Shown here: positions 1 to 8,147 of the stretch, piece by piece | Numbering within the stretch: position 1 is the first letter of the stretch | Layout of the letters: each line of letters opens with the position of its first letter | Source: Ectopseudomonas composti | Lineage (GTDB): Bacteria > Pseudomonadota > Gammaproteobacteria > Pseudomonadales > Pseudomonadaceae | DNA length: 16,617 bases | Direction of reading: 5' to 3' | Assembly: GCA_946886245.1 (NCBI GenBank) | Contig: CAMPIF010000034.1 | Coordinates: forward strand, 1 to 16,617 | Translations under genes and position numbers: made by a program | Notes under the pieces: generated by a model | Databases searched by the model: none | The model's input: only the letters and a program-made list of their open reading frames with translations | Told to the model about the DNA's origin: nothing

Positions 1-25
1 GAGCTTCATCGCTGAAGTGGCGCGC

Positions 26-53
26 ATTCTACCGCCAGCAGAATGCACGTCAA
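26..53 (-). promoter_or_regulatory. Strong sigma70 promoter, rRNA-operon type, reading out of the window
   Basis: On the minus strand there is a -35 TTGACG (48-53), a 16-base spacer and a -10 TAGAAT (26-31), each 5/6 to consensus. A GC-rich GCGCGCC discriminator follows. A 16-base spacer plus a GC-rich discriminator is the classic layout of stringently controlled rRNA promoters. It starts just after the tyrS stop and points away from tyrS. In P. aeruginosa a 16S rRNA gene follows tyrS, as I recall, so this is probably the promoter of an rrn operon outside the window. That target is inference; the promoter elements are seen directly. Confidence 0.65.
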
Positions 54-68
54 GCAGAAATTGCAGTT

Positions 69-1271
69 TTATGACTCGGACTTGAGGGTGATACGCGCAA
101 AGGCCTTCTTGCCGGCCTGACAGACGTGAGTCGACCCCAGCTTGAACAGGAAGGTGCGATCAACCACTTCACCATCGACGCGCACACCGCCCGAACCCAA
201 CAGGTCGCGAGCAACCGCAGCATTCTTCACCAGGCCTGCCTTATTAAGGACGGACGAGATCGGCATATCTTCAGTCGAGCGCAGTTCGACCTCGGGCAGA
301 TCCTCCGGCAGCTCGCCATCCTTCATGCGGTTACCTGCGGAGCGATGCGCATTGGCAGCCGCCTCTTCGCCATGGAAACGCGCAACGAGCTCTTCAGCCA
401 GCTTGATCTTGATGTCACGCGGGTTCGCCCCCTGCTCGACATCGCGCTTGAACTGCTCGATCTCCTCCATGGAACGGAAGCTGAGCAGCTCGAAGTAACG
501 CCACATCAGGGCATCAGGCATGGAGACGAGCTTGTTGTACATCACGCCCGGCGCTTCCTGGATGCCGACATAGTTGCCCAACGACTTGGACATCTTCTTC
601 ACGCCATCGAGACCTTCCAGCAACGGCATGGTGACGATGCACTGCGACTCCTGACCATAGGCGCGCTGCAACTCGCGTCCCATCAGCAGGTTGAACTTCT
701 GATCGGTACCACCCAGCTCGACATCGGCCTTGAGCGCCACGGAGTCGTAGCCCTGAACCAGCGGGTAGAGAAACTCGTGAATGGCGATCGGCTGGTTGCT
801 GCTGTAGCGCTTGTCGAAGTCATCGCGCTCGAGCATGCGCGCCACGGTGTACTGCGACGTCAGACGAATGAAATCGGCAGGCCCCATCCGATCCATCCAG
901 GTGGAGTTGAAGGCCACCTCGGTCCTGGCCGGATCGAGAATCTTGAAAACCTGCTGTTTATAGGTCTCGGCGTTATCCAGAACCTGCTCGCGGGTCAGCG
1001 GCGGACGGGTAGCGCTCTTGCCGCTGGGATCACCGATCATTCCGGTGAAGTCGCCGATCAGGAAGATCACCTGATGGCCGAGCTCCTGAAACTGACGCAA
1101 CTTATTAATAAGGACGGTGTGACCGAGATGCAGATCCGGCGCGGTAGGGTCGAAACCCGCCTTGACCCGCAGCGGCTGACCACGCTTGAGCTTTTCGACC
1201 AGCTCAGCCTCAACCAGAACCTCTTCTGCACCGCGCTTGATCAGCGCCAGCTGCTCTTCGACCGACTTCAT
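69..1271 (-). CDS. tyrS: Tyrosyl-tRNA synthetase
   Basis: Charges tRNA-Tyr with tyrosine in the cytosol (class I aminoacyl-tRNA synthetase). The 400-aa protein has the HIGH-type signature HLGH at residues 48-51, the second signature KMSKS at 226-230, and a C-terminal S4 RNA-binding domain from about 336 to 398. Length and the HLGH/KMSKS pair fit the second TyrS subfamily found in Pseudomonas. I chose the ATG at 1271, giving MKSVEEQ, because this is the usual family N terminus. A TTG 39 bases upstream at 1310 would add 13 unconserved residues and would lie inside the likely -10 element. No strong Shine-Dalgarno precedes the ATG. It is divergent from mepM, and no hairpin follows the stop before the outward rrn-type promoter. 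Confidence 0.97.
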   Translation of the reverse strand: MKSVEEQLALIKRGAEEVLVEAELVEKLKRGQPLRVKAGFDPTAPDLHLGHTVLINKLRQFQELGHQVIFLIGDFTGMIGDPSGKSATRPPLTREQVLDNAETYKQQVFKILDPARTEVAFNSTWMDRMGPADFIRLTSQYTVARMLERDDFDKRYSSNQPIAIHEFLYPLVQGYDSVALKADVELGGTDQKFNLLMGRELQRAYGQESQCIVTMPLLEGLDGVKKMSKSLGNYVGIQEAPGVMYNKLVSMPDALMWRYFELLSFRSMEEIEQFKRDVEQGANPRDIKIKLAEELVARFHGEEAAANAHRSAGNRMKDGELPEDLPEVELRSTEDMPISSVLNKAGLVKNAAVARDLLGSGGVRVDGEVVDRTFLFKLGSTHVCQAGKKAFARITLKSES

Positions 1272-1309
1272 GACAGAACCCGCAACCACTGGAAATTGAA
1301 AGGGAACCA

Positions 1310-1337
1310 ACCATACAAGATCGCGGACTAATTACAA
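1310..1337 (-). promoter_or_regulatory. Candidate tyrS promoter
   Basis: Minus-strand TTGTAA (1332-1337), 16-base spacer, TATGGT (1310-1315); each hexamer matches consensus at 4 of 6. This would start transcription near 1303, about 30 bases before the tyrS ATG. Moderate match only, supported by position in the tyrS/mepM divergent gap. Confidence 0.4.
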
Positions 1338-1385
1338 GTTTTGCCCAGGGTAAGCGCCCTGAGCGCCCGTTCGGCATGTCAAGGG

Positions 1386-1412
1386 TTGCCCCAAGCCGAT
1401 TTTGGTTATATT
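1386..1412 (+). promoter_or_regulatory. Candidate mepM promoter in an AT-rich tract
   Basis: TTGCCC (1386-1391) and TATATT (1407-1412) are separated by 15 bases, which is short. The tract from 1399 to 1425 is clearly more AT-rich than its surroundings, as expected for a promoter melting region, and TATACA at 1414-1419 is an alternative -10. The exact hexamers are uncertain; that a mepM promoter lies here is likely. Confidence 0.35.
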
Positions 1413-1452
1413 TTATACAGTTAATGCACATTCCAAGAAAACGCCTCACGCC

Positions 1453-2868
1453 ATGACGCAAAATATTCCCAAAGCCCCGCCCTACCCTAAAAGCCATATC
1501 CTGGCTGCTAGCGGTGTAGCTGCGCTGCTGAGCCTGGCTCTGCTGGTGTTTCCTTCGCGTGAAGTCGAAGCGCAGAAAACCTTTCTCGACCTGGATCTCG
1601 GTAACGATACCGAGCAGGTGCTGCAGGAAAAGGACGATCTCCGAGCGGGACAGCCAGTGCCTGGCGCCGCTTCGCCCTTCGCCAAGATCGAGCAAAGCGC
1701 GAACAGCGCAGCAGACGCTGACAAAGACCTCCCAGAAACAGCCGACACCACTCCTCCTTCCGACCCCAACCACCACAGCATCACGGTCAGCAATGGCGAT
1801 ACGCTTTCTACCGTGTTCGCCAAGGTCGGTCTGAACGCCAATGATCTGCACGAAGCCCTCAATAGCAGCAAGGACGCCAAGCAGTTCAGCCGTCTCAAAG
1901 TGGGCCAGGTGCTGGACTTCGAGCTGAACGAAGACGGCAAGCTGAAGAATCTGCAGAGTAAGCTCAACGATCTGGAAACCATTCGCCTCAGCCGTACCGA
2001 TAAAGGCTTCGACTTCGAGCGTGATCAGATCAAGCCTGAGGTGGTCACCGCATACAGCCGCGGCGTGATCAACAGCTCGCTGTTTCTCTCCGCCAAGCGT
2101 GCCGGCCTGTCGCACAGCCTGACCATGGACCTGGCCAACGTGTTTGGCTATGACATCGACTTCGCCATGGATATTCGTGAAGGTGACGAGTTCGAGGTGA
2201 TTTACGAAGAGAAGGTGGTGAACGGCAAGCCCGTAGGCACCGGCAACATCCTTTCGGCGCGCTTCACCAATCGCGGCAAGACCTACACCGCCGTGCGTTA
2301 CACCAGCAAGCAGGGCACCACCAGCTACTACAACGCCAATGGCGAAAGCATGCGCAAGGCATTCATCCGCACCCCGGTGGACTTCGCTCGCATCAGCTCG
2401 CGCTTCTCCACGGGTCGCAAGCATCCGATCCTGAACAAGATCCGCGCACACAAGGGCGTCGACTATGCCGCACCACGCGGCACGCCGATCAAGGCTGCCG
2501 GTGACGGTCGCGTAGCACTGGCAGGGCGTAACGGTGGCTACGGCAATACCGTGATCATCCAGCACGGCCAGCGCTATCGCACCCTTTACGCACACATGCA
2601 GGGTTTTGCCAAAGGTGTTCGCAACGGTGCGAACGTCAAACAGGGCCAGATCATCGGCTATATCGGTACTACCGGGCTCTCCACCGGCCCTCACCTGCAC
2701 TATGAGTTCCAGGTCAACGGCGTACACGTCGACCCACTCAGCCAGAAGCTGCCGATGGCAGACCCCATTGCAGCGAGCGAGAAGCCGCGCTTCATGCAAC
2801 TGAGCAAACCGCTGATGGCGCGCATGGACCAGGAAAAGGCCACCATGCTAGCCGCCAACCAGCAGTAA
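1453..2868 (+). CDS. mepM: Murein DD-endopeptidase, M23 family (MepM-like)
   Basis: Probable zinc endopeptidase that cuts peptide crosslinks in peptidoglycan, working in the periplasm while anchored to the inner membrane. The 471-aa protein has an N-terminal hydrophobic anchor at about 16-34, a low-complexity linker, an OapA/LysM-like segment at about 108-157, a middle domain, and a C-terminal M23 (LytM) domain at about 330-425. Metal ligands are visible: H333 and D337 in HKGVD, and H416 in HLH (414-416). A TTG 51 bases upstream (1402) is in frame, but ATG 1453 gives the conserved N terminus and leaves room for the promoter. It is followed after 3 bases by anmK, pairing wall cleavage with wall recycling. 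In P. aeruginosa the homologous MepM (PA0667) is, as I recall, a substrate of the CtpA protease. Confidence 0.93.
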   Translation: MTQNIPKAPPYPKSHILAASGVAALLSLALLVFPSREVEAQKTFLDLDLGNDTEQVLQEKDDLRAGQPVPGAASPFAKIEQSANSAADADKDLPETADTTPPSDPNHHSITVSNGDTLSTVFAKVGLNANDLHEALNSSKDAKQFSRLKVGQVLDFELNEDGKLKNLQSKLNDLETIRLSRTDKGFDFERDQIKPEVVTAYSRGVINSSLFLSAKRAGLSHSLTMDLANVFGYDIDFAMDIREGDEFEVIYEEKVVNGKPVGTGNILSARFTNRGKTYTAVRYTSKQGTTSYYNANGESMRKAFIRTPVDFARISSRFSTGRKHPILNKIRAHKGVDYAAPRGTPIKAAGDGRVALAGRNGGYGNTVIIQHGQRYRTLYAHMQGFAKGVRNGANVKQGQIIGYIGTTGLSTGPHLHYEFQVNGVHVDPLSQKLPMADPIAASEKPRFMQLSKPLMARMDQEKATMLAANQQ

Positions 2869-3962
<1,094 letters not shown>

Positions 3963-3963
<1 letters not shown>

Positions 3964-3994
3964 AAACGAAAACGCCGCGCATCGAGCGCGGCGT
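3963..3994 (-). terminator. Intrinsic terminator after erpA
   Basis: A perfect 9-bp GC-rich stem (ACGCCGCGC 3972-3980 with GCGCGGCGT 3986-3994) encloses a 5-base loop. On the minus strand it is followed by a T-rich run (GTTTTCGTTTTC), so it best fits the end of erpA. On the plus strand no T-run follows, so its effect on anmK transcripts should be weaker. Confidence 0.8.
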
Positions 3995-4013
3995 CTGTCA
4001 TCAGGCGAAGCAT

Positions 4014-4364
4014 TCAGATCGAGAAGGACGACCCGCAACCACAGGTGGTGGTGGCATTGGGGTTCTTGATCACGAAACGCGAACCTTCCAGCCCTTCCTG
4101 ATAGTCGACCTCGGAGCCAGCCAGATACTGGAAGCTCATGGCATCGACCACCAGGCTCACGCCTTCACGCTCGACGATGGTGTCATCCTCGGCCACGTCC
4201 TCATCGAAGGTAAAACCGTACTGAAAGCCCGAGCAGCCGCCGCCCGTGACGAACACGCGCAGCTTCAGGCGCGGATTACCCTCTTCATCGACCAGGTTCT
4301 TCACCTTGCTGGCCGCGCCTTGGGTAAAGTGCATGGGGGCAGGGGTGAAGGTTTCGACGCTCAT
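4014..4364 (-). CDS. erpA: Iron-sulfur cluster insertion protein ErpA (A-type carrier)
   Basis: A-type carrier that hands Fe-S clusters to apo-proteins, including isoprenoid synthesis enzymes in E. coli. The 116-aa product starts at ATG 4364 (MSVETF), preceded by a GGGAG ribosome site 6 bases away. A longer in-frame form starting at 4436 would consume the promoter, so it is rejected. The three cluster-binding cysteines are present: C44 in GGGCSGF, and C108 and C110 in TCGCGSSFS near the C terminus. It lies downstream of the bactofilin gene on the same strand, with a 72-base gap that carries its own strong promoter and a likely IscR operator. A perfect hairpin follows. Length and motifs are standard for ErpA. 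Confidence 0.97.
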   Translation of the reverse strand: MSVETFTPAPMHFTQGAASKVKNLVDEEGNPRLKLRVFVTGGGCSGFQYGFTFDEDVAEDDTIVEREGVSLVVDAMSFQYLAGSEVDYQEGLEGSRFVIKNPNATTTCGCGSSFSI

Positions 4365-4406
4365 TCTGGACTCCCGGCGCCATGCGCCATACTGCTTTGG
4401 GCGTGC

Positions 4407-4436
4407 ATTATCCGCTTGCCCTACAAAATTGGTCAA
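4407..4436 (-). promoter_or_regulatory. erpA promoter
   Basis: Minus-strand TTGACC (4431-4436), 18-base spacer, GATAAT (4407-4412); each hexamer matches sigma70 consensus at 5 of 6. The start would fall near 4400, about 36 bases before the erpA ATG. The -35 begins directly after the bactofilin TAG stop. Confidence 0.7.
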
Positions 4437-4440
4437 CTAT
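4416..4440 (-). promoter_or_regulatory. Putative IscR type-1 operator over the erpA -35
   Basis: The minus-strand 25-mer from 4440 to 4416 begins ATAGTTGACC and continues AATTTTGTAGGGCAA. Against the E. coli type-1 IscR consensus as I remember it (ATASYYGAC, TRWWWYAG, TCRRSTAT) it agrees at 20 of 25 positions. IscR is the [2Fe-2S] sensor repressor of Fe-S assembly genes, and erpA is a known type of target. The box covers the -35 hexamer, a position suited to repression. Binding is inference. Confidence 0.6.
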
Positions 4441-4847
4441 TGCTCGATTTCCAGCGTAGCCGGAAGCTCGAGTGGCCGCTCACCATCCTTGATATGACAG
4501 AGACGTCCCTCGATCTGCGCCCCCATGGCCATCTCCATCAGGCCGTAATGCAGGTTGCCGCGAACCCGGGAGCGTGAACCCAGCTCAAGATGGCCGCTGG
4601 CGAATACATCACCACTCACCTCGCCATCGATCACTATATGGGGTGCCCGTATCTCGCCTTCAACCAGGCCGCCAGCACTCACACGCACCAGCCCTTCGGT
4701 AGCCAGAAGATTACCGGTGACCCGACCATCCACCTGCACCGCGCCCTGAAAGCGCATGTCGCCCACCAGCTCGGCGCCAGCGGCAATCAGGCTGGTCTTG
4801 CCGCTGAAGCGCTGCAAGTCGGGTTTGGTCTTGTCTTTACTCCACAT
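4437..4847 (-). CDS. Bactofilin (polymer-forming cytoskeletal protein)
   Basis: Bactofilins polymerise into nucleotide-independent filaments that scaffold cell-shape or wall enzymes at the inner face of the membrane. The 136-aa protein shows the family pattern: a short polar N terminus, then about six turns of beta-helix with alternating valine/isoleucine and glycine (about residues 18-118, e.g. VDGRVTGNL and IDGEVSGDV), and an acidic/proline C-terminal tail. Its ATG at 4847 lies inside the end of the upstream gene; the 11-base overlap means the upstream TAA is read within ATGTGGAGTAA. Translation is therefore coupled to the membrane coiled-coil protein, a plausible partner (inference). Its stop codon is part of the erpA operator region. 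Confidence 0.9.
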   Translation of the reverse strand: MWSKDKTKPDLQRFSGKTSLIAAGAELVGDMRFQGAVQVDGRVTGNLLATEGLVRVSAGGLVEGEIRAPHIVIDGEVSGDVFASGHLELGSRSRVRGNLHYGLMEMAMGAQIEGRLCHIKDGERPLELPATLEIEQ

Positions 4848-5580
4848 GGGTGGCTATCGCTCCTGATTTTATCCATTCGAATGTACGGCTCAGCGGCTTG
4901 TCGCCCTCGACCTCCGCCTGAACCTTGACCTGATGCGGCTCGAAGCCCTCGGGCAGTTGTAGCTCGCCGAAACGCCCCGCTTCAGGGAAGGACTGGAAGT
5001 GCTTGAAGGAGAACGCAATGCGGCTCTCGCTTACCTCATCGGACAGCGCTGCCAGCTCCAGCGTGGCCGGCTTACCGTTCTGCTGCCCTTCGACAGTAAT
5101 ACGCAAATGCCCCTGCAAGGCCTCATCACTGGTACCGACTCGACTCAGCAGCACCTTGTAGCGGAATCGCTGCGACACGTCCGTGGCTTGCAGCTCAAAG
5201 GCGCGAATGCGAATGCCTTCTCGACGACTGGCAGGTGCCAGCACGCCTTTGTAGAAAGCCAGATCCTGTTGTTGCTTGAAGATCTGCTCCTCCAGCAGCT
5301 TGATGGTGCGACGACTCTGCTCCATGGCCTGCTGCGTGACCTTGTCGCTACTGCCGACCACCGCCAGGCGCTGGCGCAGCAACTCCAGCTCCTGCTCCTG
5401 TTCGGCAAGGCGAGTCAGCAGTGCCTGCGTATCCTCGGGCGCCTGCTGAGGTTGCGCCTGCGGCCAGTACCATCCCAGGGCAAAGGCCGCTGGCAGGGCG
5501 AGCACCAGCAGCAGCTGCAGCCAACGGCGTCGGCGCTCGCGACGAGGATCGCTGAGGCGGACCTCCCAGCCCGGTATCAC
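4837..5580 (-). CDS. Single-pass membrane coiled-coil protein (DUF6776-like), unknown function
   Basis: I do not know a demonstrated function. From the GTG at 5580 the product is 247 aa: a basic stretch RRERRRRW (13-20), one transmembrane helix at about 20-38, a Gln/Glu/Leu-rich coiled coil at about 46-112, and a C-terminal domain of mixed beta character to residue 247. The layout predicts a short cytosolic N terminus with the coiled coil and C-terminal domain in the periplasm. The GTG overlaps the argC TGA (GTGA), which supports this start and coupled translation; extending further upstream would overlap argC by more than 150 bases with low-complexity arginine/glycine sequence. It is fused by overlap to the bactofilin gene downstream, so a link to the envelope or cytoskeleton is reasonable. 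Similar to PA0663 of P. aeruginosa by position. Confidence 0.82.
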   Translation of the reverse strand: MIPGWEVRLSDPRRERRRRWLQLLLVLALPAAFALGWYWPQAQPQQAPEDTQALLTRLAEQEQELELLRQRLAVVGSSDKVTQQAMEQSRRTIKLLEEQIFKQQQDLAFYKGVLAPASRREGIRIRAFELQATDVSQRFRYKVLLSRVGTSDEALQGHLRITVEGQQNGKPATLELAALSDEVSESRIAFSFKHFQSFPEAGRFGELQLPEGFEPHQVKVQAEVEGDKPLSRTFEWIKSGAIATHVE

Positions 5581-6611
5581 GGCAGCAGGGCCGCGTGCGA
5601 CAAGCCGAGACGCTCGTCGAGACCGAAGAGGATGTTCATGTTCTGCACCGCCTGGCCCGAGGCCCCCTTGACCAGATTGTCGATCACCGAGAGCACCACC
5701 ACCAGGTCGCCGCCCTGCGGACGGTGCACGGCGATACGGCAAACGTTGCCTCCGCGCACACTACGGGTTTCCGGGTGGCTGCCCGCCGGCATCACATCGA
5801 CGAAGGGCTCGCCGGCGTAACGCTCCTCGAACAGCGCCTGAAGATCGACCGAGGTATCGGCCACGCGCGCATAGAGGGTCGCGTGAATGCCACGAATCAT
5901 CGGCGTCAGGTGTGGGACGAAGGTCAGGCCGACGTCGCCGCCTGCGGCCTGGCGCAGACCCTGACGAATTTCCGGGAGGTGACGGTGGCCCTTGACCGCG
6001 TAGGCCTTCATGCTCTCGCCGGCCTCACAGAACAGCGAGCCAACGCTGGCGCCTCGGCCAGCACCGCTGACACCGCTCTTGCAGTCGGCGATCAGGCTAG
6101 CGGTCTCAGCCAGTCCGGCTTCGAGCAGCGGAATCAGACCCAACTGAGTAGCGGTCGGGTAGCAGCCGGGCACGGCAATCAGGCGCGCAGACCTGATCGC
6201 CTCGCGGTTGACCTCGGGCAGACCGTACACCGCCTCTTTCAGCAGCTCGGGGGCGCCGTGCGGCTGGCCGTACCACTTGGCCCACTCCTCGGCGTCCTGC
6301 AGACGGAAGTCGGCGGAGAGGTCGATTACCCGCGTACCCGCAGCCAGCAACTCGCCAGCCAGCGCATGGGCCACGCCGTGCGGGGTGGCGAAGAACACCA
6401 CGTCACAGGCGCCCAGGGTGGTGACATCCGGCACGCTGAAGGCGAGATCGGGGTAGTGGCCGCGCAGATTGGGGTACATCTCGTCGACGCGCAGGCCGGC
6501 CTCGGAACGGGAAGTGATCACGGTCACCTCTGCCTGCGGGTGTTGCGCCAGCAGACGCAGCAATTCGACACCGGTGTAGCCCGTGCCGCCGACGATACCG
6601 ACCTTGATCAT
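5577..6611 (-). CDS. argC: N-acetyl-gamma-glutamyl-phosphate reductase
   Basis: Catalyses the NADPH-dependent reduction of N-acetyl-glutamyl-5-phosphate to the semialdehyde, the third step of arginine synthesis. The 344-aa protein has the nucleotide-binding [10 protein letters not shown] (5-14), the catalytic cysteine C150 in AVPGCYPTA, the conserved GHRHLPEI block (208-215), and a C-terminal dimer domain. It is the ordinary type-1 form. The ATG at 6611 is chosen because AAAGGGG lies 6 bases upstream; a longer frame opening at 6677 would include the promoter. It heads an overlapping operon with the membrane coiled-coil gene and the bactofilin gene, an odd pairing of arginine synthesis with cell-structure genes. 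It is divergent from hemJ. Confidence 0.97.
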   Translation of the reverse strand: MIKVGIVGGTGYTGVELLRLLAQHPQAEVTVITSRSEAGLRVDEMYPNLRGHYPDLAFSVPDVTTLGACDVVFFATPHGVAHALAGELLAAGTRVIDLSADFRLQDAEEWAKWYGQPHGAPELLKEAVYGLPEVNREAIRSARLIAVPGCYPTATQLGLIPLLEAGLAETASLIADCKSGVSGAGRGASVGSLFCEAGESMKAYAVKGHRHLPEIRQGLRQAAGGDVGLTFVPHLTPMIRGIHATLYARVADTSVDLQALFEERYAGEPFVDVMPAGSHPETRSVRGGNVCRIAVHRPQGGDLVVVLSVIDNLVKGASGQAVQNMNILFGLDERLGLSHAALLP

Positions 6612-6648
6612 CACATGCCCCTTTGCAAAAGCCATTGGAAAGTTGCCG

Positions 6649-6677
6649 ATGATAAAGCCGCATCGGCCAAGCTCCAA
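6649..6677 (-). promoter_or_regulatory. Candidate argC promoter
   Basis: Minus-strand TTGGAG (6672-6677), 17-base spacer, TATCAT (6649-6654; 5 of 6). A start near 6642 would give a leader of about 30 bases ending in the AAAGGGG ribosome site. I see no convincing ARG-box for ArgR in the gap by eye. Confidence 0.5.
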
Positions 6678-6685
6678 CCGCAGAG

Positions 6686-6715
6686 GTGACGCAGACCGTC
6701 GGCTGCCTCTACTAT
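6686..6715 (+). promoter_or_regulatory. Candidate hemJ promoter
   Basis: GTGACG (6686-6691), 18-base spacer, TACTAT (6710-6715), each 4 of 6 to consensus. It would start near 6722, about 24 bases before the hemJ ATG. Weak to moderate match, supported by position. Confidence 0.35.
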
Positions 6716-6745
6716 CGAGGCCATTTTTCAGCGCGGGAAGCGAAA

Positions 6746-7174
6746 ATGCTCTATCTCTGGCTCAAGGCTCTGCACATCATCGCCATGGTCTGCTGGTTCG
6801 CCGGCCTGTTCTATCTGCCGCGTCTGTTCGTCTATCACGCCATGAGCAGCGACGCCGCCAGCCACGAACGTTTCTGCACCATGGAGCGCAAGCTGTATCG
6901 CGGCATCATGATCCCCTCGATGATCGCCACGCTGGGCCTGGGCATCGGGTTGCTCAGCCTCAATTCGGCGTACTACTTCACCCAGGGCTGGATGCACGCC
7001 AAGCTCACGCTGGTGGTGGCCCTGGTGATCTATCACCATCTGTGCGGCGCTCAGCTCAAGCGCTTTGCCCGCGGCGAGAACAGCCGCAGTCACGTGTTCT
7101 ATCGTTGGTTCAATGAAGCGCCGGTGCTGGCCCTGCTGGGCATCGTCATCCTGGTTGTCGTCCGCCCCTTCTGA
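6746..7174 (+). CDS. hemJ: Protoporphyrinogen IX oxidase HemJ
   Basis: Integral membrane enzyme (UPF0093 family) that oxidises protoporphyrinogen IX to protoporphyrin IX, the step before iron insertion in heme synthesis. The 142-aa product is standard size and has four hydrophobic helices (about 5-30, 54-73, 85-104 and 124-140). The family-conserved histidine H10 in KALHIIAM is present, as is the conserved lysine K86 in the GWMHAKL segment; these are thought to bind heme or substrate. ATG 6746 has GGGAAG upstream; a GTG 60 bases earlier would overlap the promoter. The TGA is embedded in the GAGGAG ribosome site of the next gene, so the flavoprotein gene is translationally coupled. HemJ's natural electron acceptor is not established, which makes this neighbour interesting. 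Confidence 0.93.
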   Translation: MLYLWLKALHIIAMVCWFAGLFYLPRLFVYHAMSSDAASHERFCTMERKLYRGIMIPSMIATLGLGIGLLSLNSAYYFTQGWMHAKLTLVVALVIYHHLCGAQLKRFARGENSRSHVFYRWFNEAPVLALLGIVILVVVRPF

Positions 7175-7184
7175 GGAGTTCGCC

Positions 7185-8147
7185 ATGTCTCTGCCTGCCC
7201 TGCTCGAACAACGCTTGCGCCTGCCTCTGGTCGCTGCGCCGATGTTTCTGGTATCCAACCCGGCGCTGGTCAGTGCCTGCTGCAACAGCGGCATCGTCGG
7301 CAGCTTTCCGGCGCTGAACCAGCGCGAGAGCGCCGGTTTCGCCGCCTGGCTCGACGAGATCGAAGCCAGCCTGGCGAGCAACGCCGCACCCTACGCAGTC
7401 AATTTGATCGTGCATAACAGCAACCCGCGCCTGCAGGCGGATCTGGCCATCTGCGTCGAGCGGCGCGTGCCCATCGTCATCACCAGCCTGGGCGCGGTGA
7501 AGGAAGTGGTCGATGCCGTGCACAGCTATGGCGGCCTGGTGTTCCATGACGTGACCACCCGCCGCCATGCCGAGAAAGCTGCCGAGGCCGGCGTGGACGG
7601 CCTGATCGCCGTGGCAGCTGGCGCTGGCGGCCACGCCGGCACCTGGAGTCCCTTCGCCCTGCTGGCCGAGATTCGTCAGTTCTTCGACAAGACCGTACTG
7701 CTGTCCGGCTGCCTCAACCACGGCCACGAAATGCTTGCCGCGCAGCTGCTCGGTGCCGACCTGGCCTATATGGGCACCCGCTTCATCGCCACGACCGAGA
7801 ACAATGCCTCGGCCGATTACAAGGCGATGATTATCGGCGCACGGGCCGCCGACATCATTCACACACCCGCCGTGTCCGGTGTACCGGCCAGCTTCATGCG
7901 CCAGAGCCTGGAACAGGCCGGCTACGACCTGAAACAGCTGCAGAACAAGGGCGATATCAACTACGGCGAGAAGCTCAAGCCGATGGATGAAGAAGCCAAG
8001 GCCTGGAAAACCGTCTGGTCGGCCGGCCAGGGCGTTGGCGGCATCGACGATCTGCCGTCGGTGCAGGAACTGGTATCGCGACTCGACCACGAATATCGCG
8101 CCGCACTGACACGTAGCCAACAGCTGGGACAACGCTGGCCGCGATGA
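7185..8147 (+). CDS. Nitronate monooxygenase-family FMN enzyme
   Basis: TIM-barrel FMN protein of the nitronate monooxygenase / 2-nitropropane dioxygenase group, which also includes FabK-type enoyl reductases and NADH:quinone reductases. The 320-aa product opens with PLVAAPMFLVSNPAL (a typical first strand and FMN loop), carries AGAGGHAG (145-152) with the conserved His150, then the GADLAYMGTRFIAT phosphate-binding block and a C-terminal WSAGQGVGGI motif. ATG 7185 follows a perfect GAGGAG that spans the hemJ stop. The end overlaps the next gene by ATGA. Substrate cannot be told from the sequence: nitronate detoxification or a quinone/NADH reaction are both possible. It corresponds to PA0660 by position. 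Confidence 0.9.
   Translation: MSLPALLEQRLRLPLVAAPMFLVSNPALVSACCNSGIVGSFPALNQRESAGFAAWLDEIEASLASNAAPYAVNLIVHNSNPRLQADLAICVERRVPIVITSLGAVKEVVDAVHSYGGLVFHDVTTRRHAEKAAEAGVDGLIAVAAGAGGHAGTWSPFALLAEIRQFFDKTVLLSGCLNHGHEMLAAQLLGADLAYMGTRFIATTENNASADYKAMIIGARAADIIHTPAVSGVPASFMRQSLEQAGYDLKQLQNKGDINYGEKLKPMDEEAKAWKTVWSAGQGVGGIDDLPSVQELVSRLDHEYRAALTRSQQLGQRWPR

Noticed and set aside
126..1331. Long open frame of 401 codons on the plus strand over tyrS
   Set aside because: It is the exact antisense of a fully conserved tyrS; the translation is His/Arg/Leu-rich with no family pattern. High-GC codon bias keeps such frames open.
1341..1382. TTGACA hexamer (1377-1382, minus) and short CAGGG/CCCTG hairpin between tyrS and mepM
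   Set aside because: No -10 at 15-19 bases from the hexamer, and the 5-bp stem with no T-run is too weak for a terminator or attenuator call. No T-box leader is present either.
1405..1420. LexA-like SOS box near the mepM promoter (GTTATATTTTATACAG)
   Set aside because: Only the right half ATACAG fits the CTGTAT-N4-ATACAG consensus; the left half matches at one of six, so it is probably just AT-rich promoter sequence.
1210..2799. Open frame of 529 codons on the minus strand over mepM
   Set aside because: Antisense shadow of a complete M23 peptidase; no start context and no recognisable domain.
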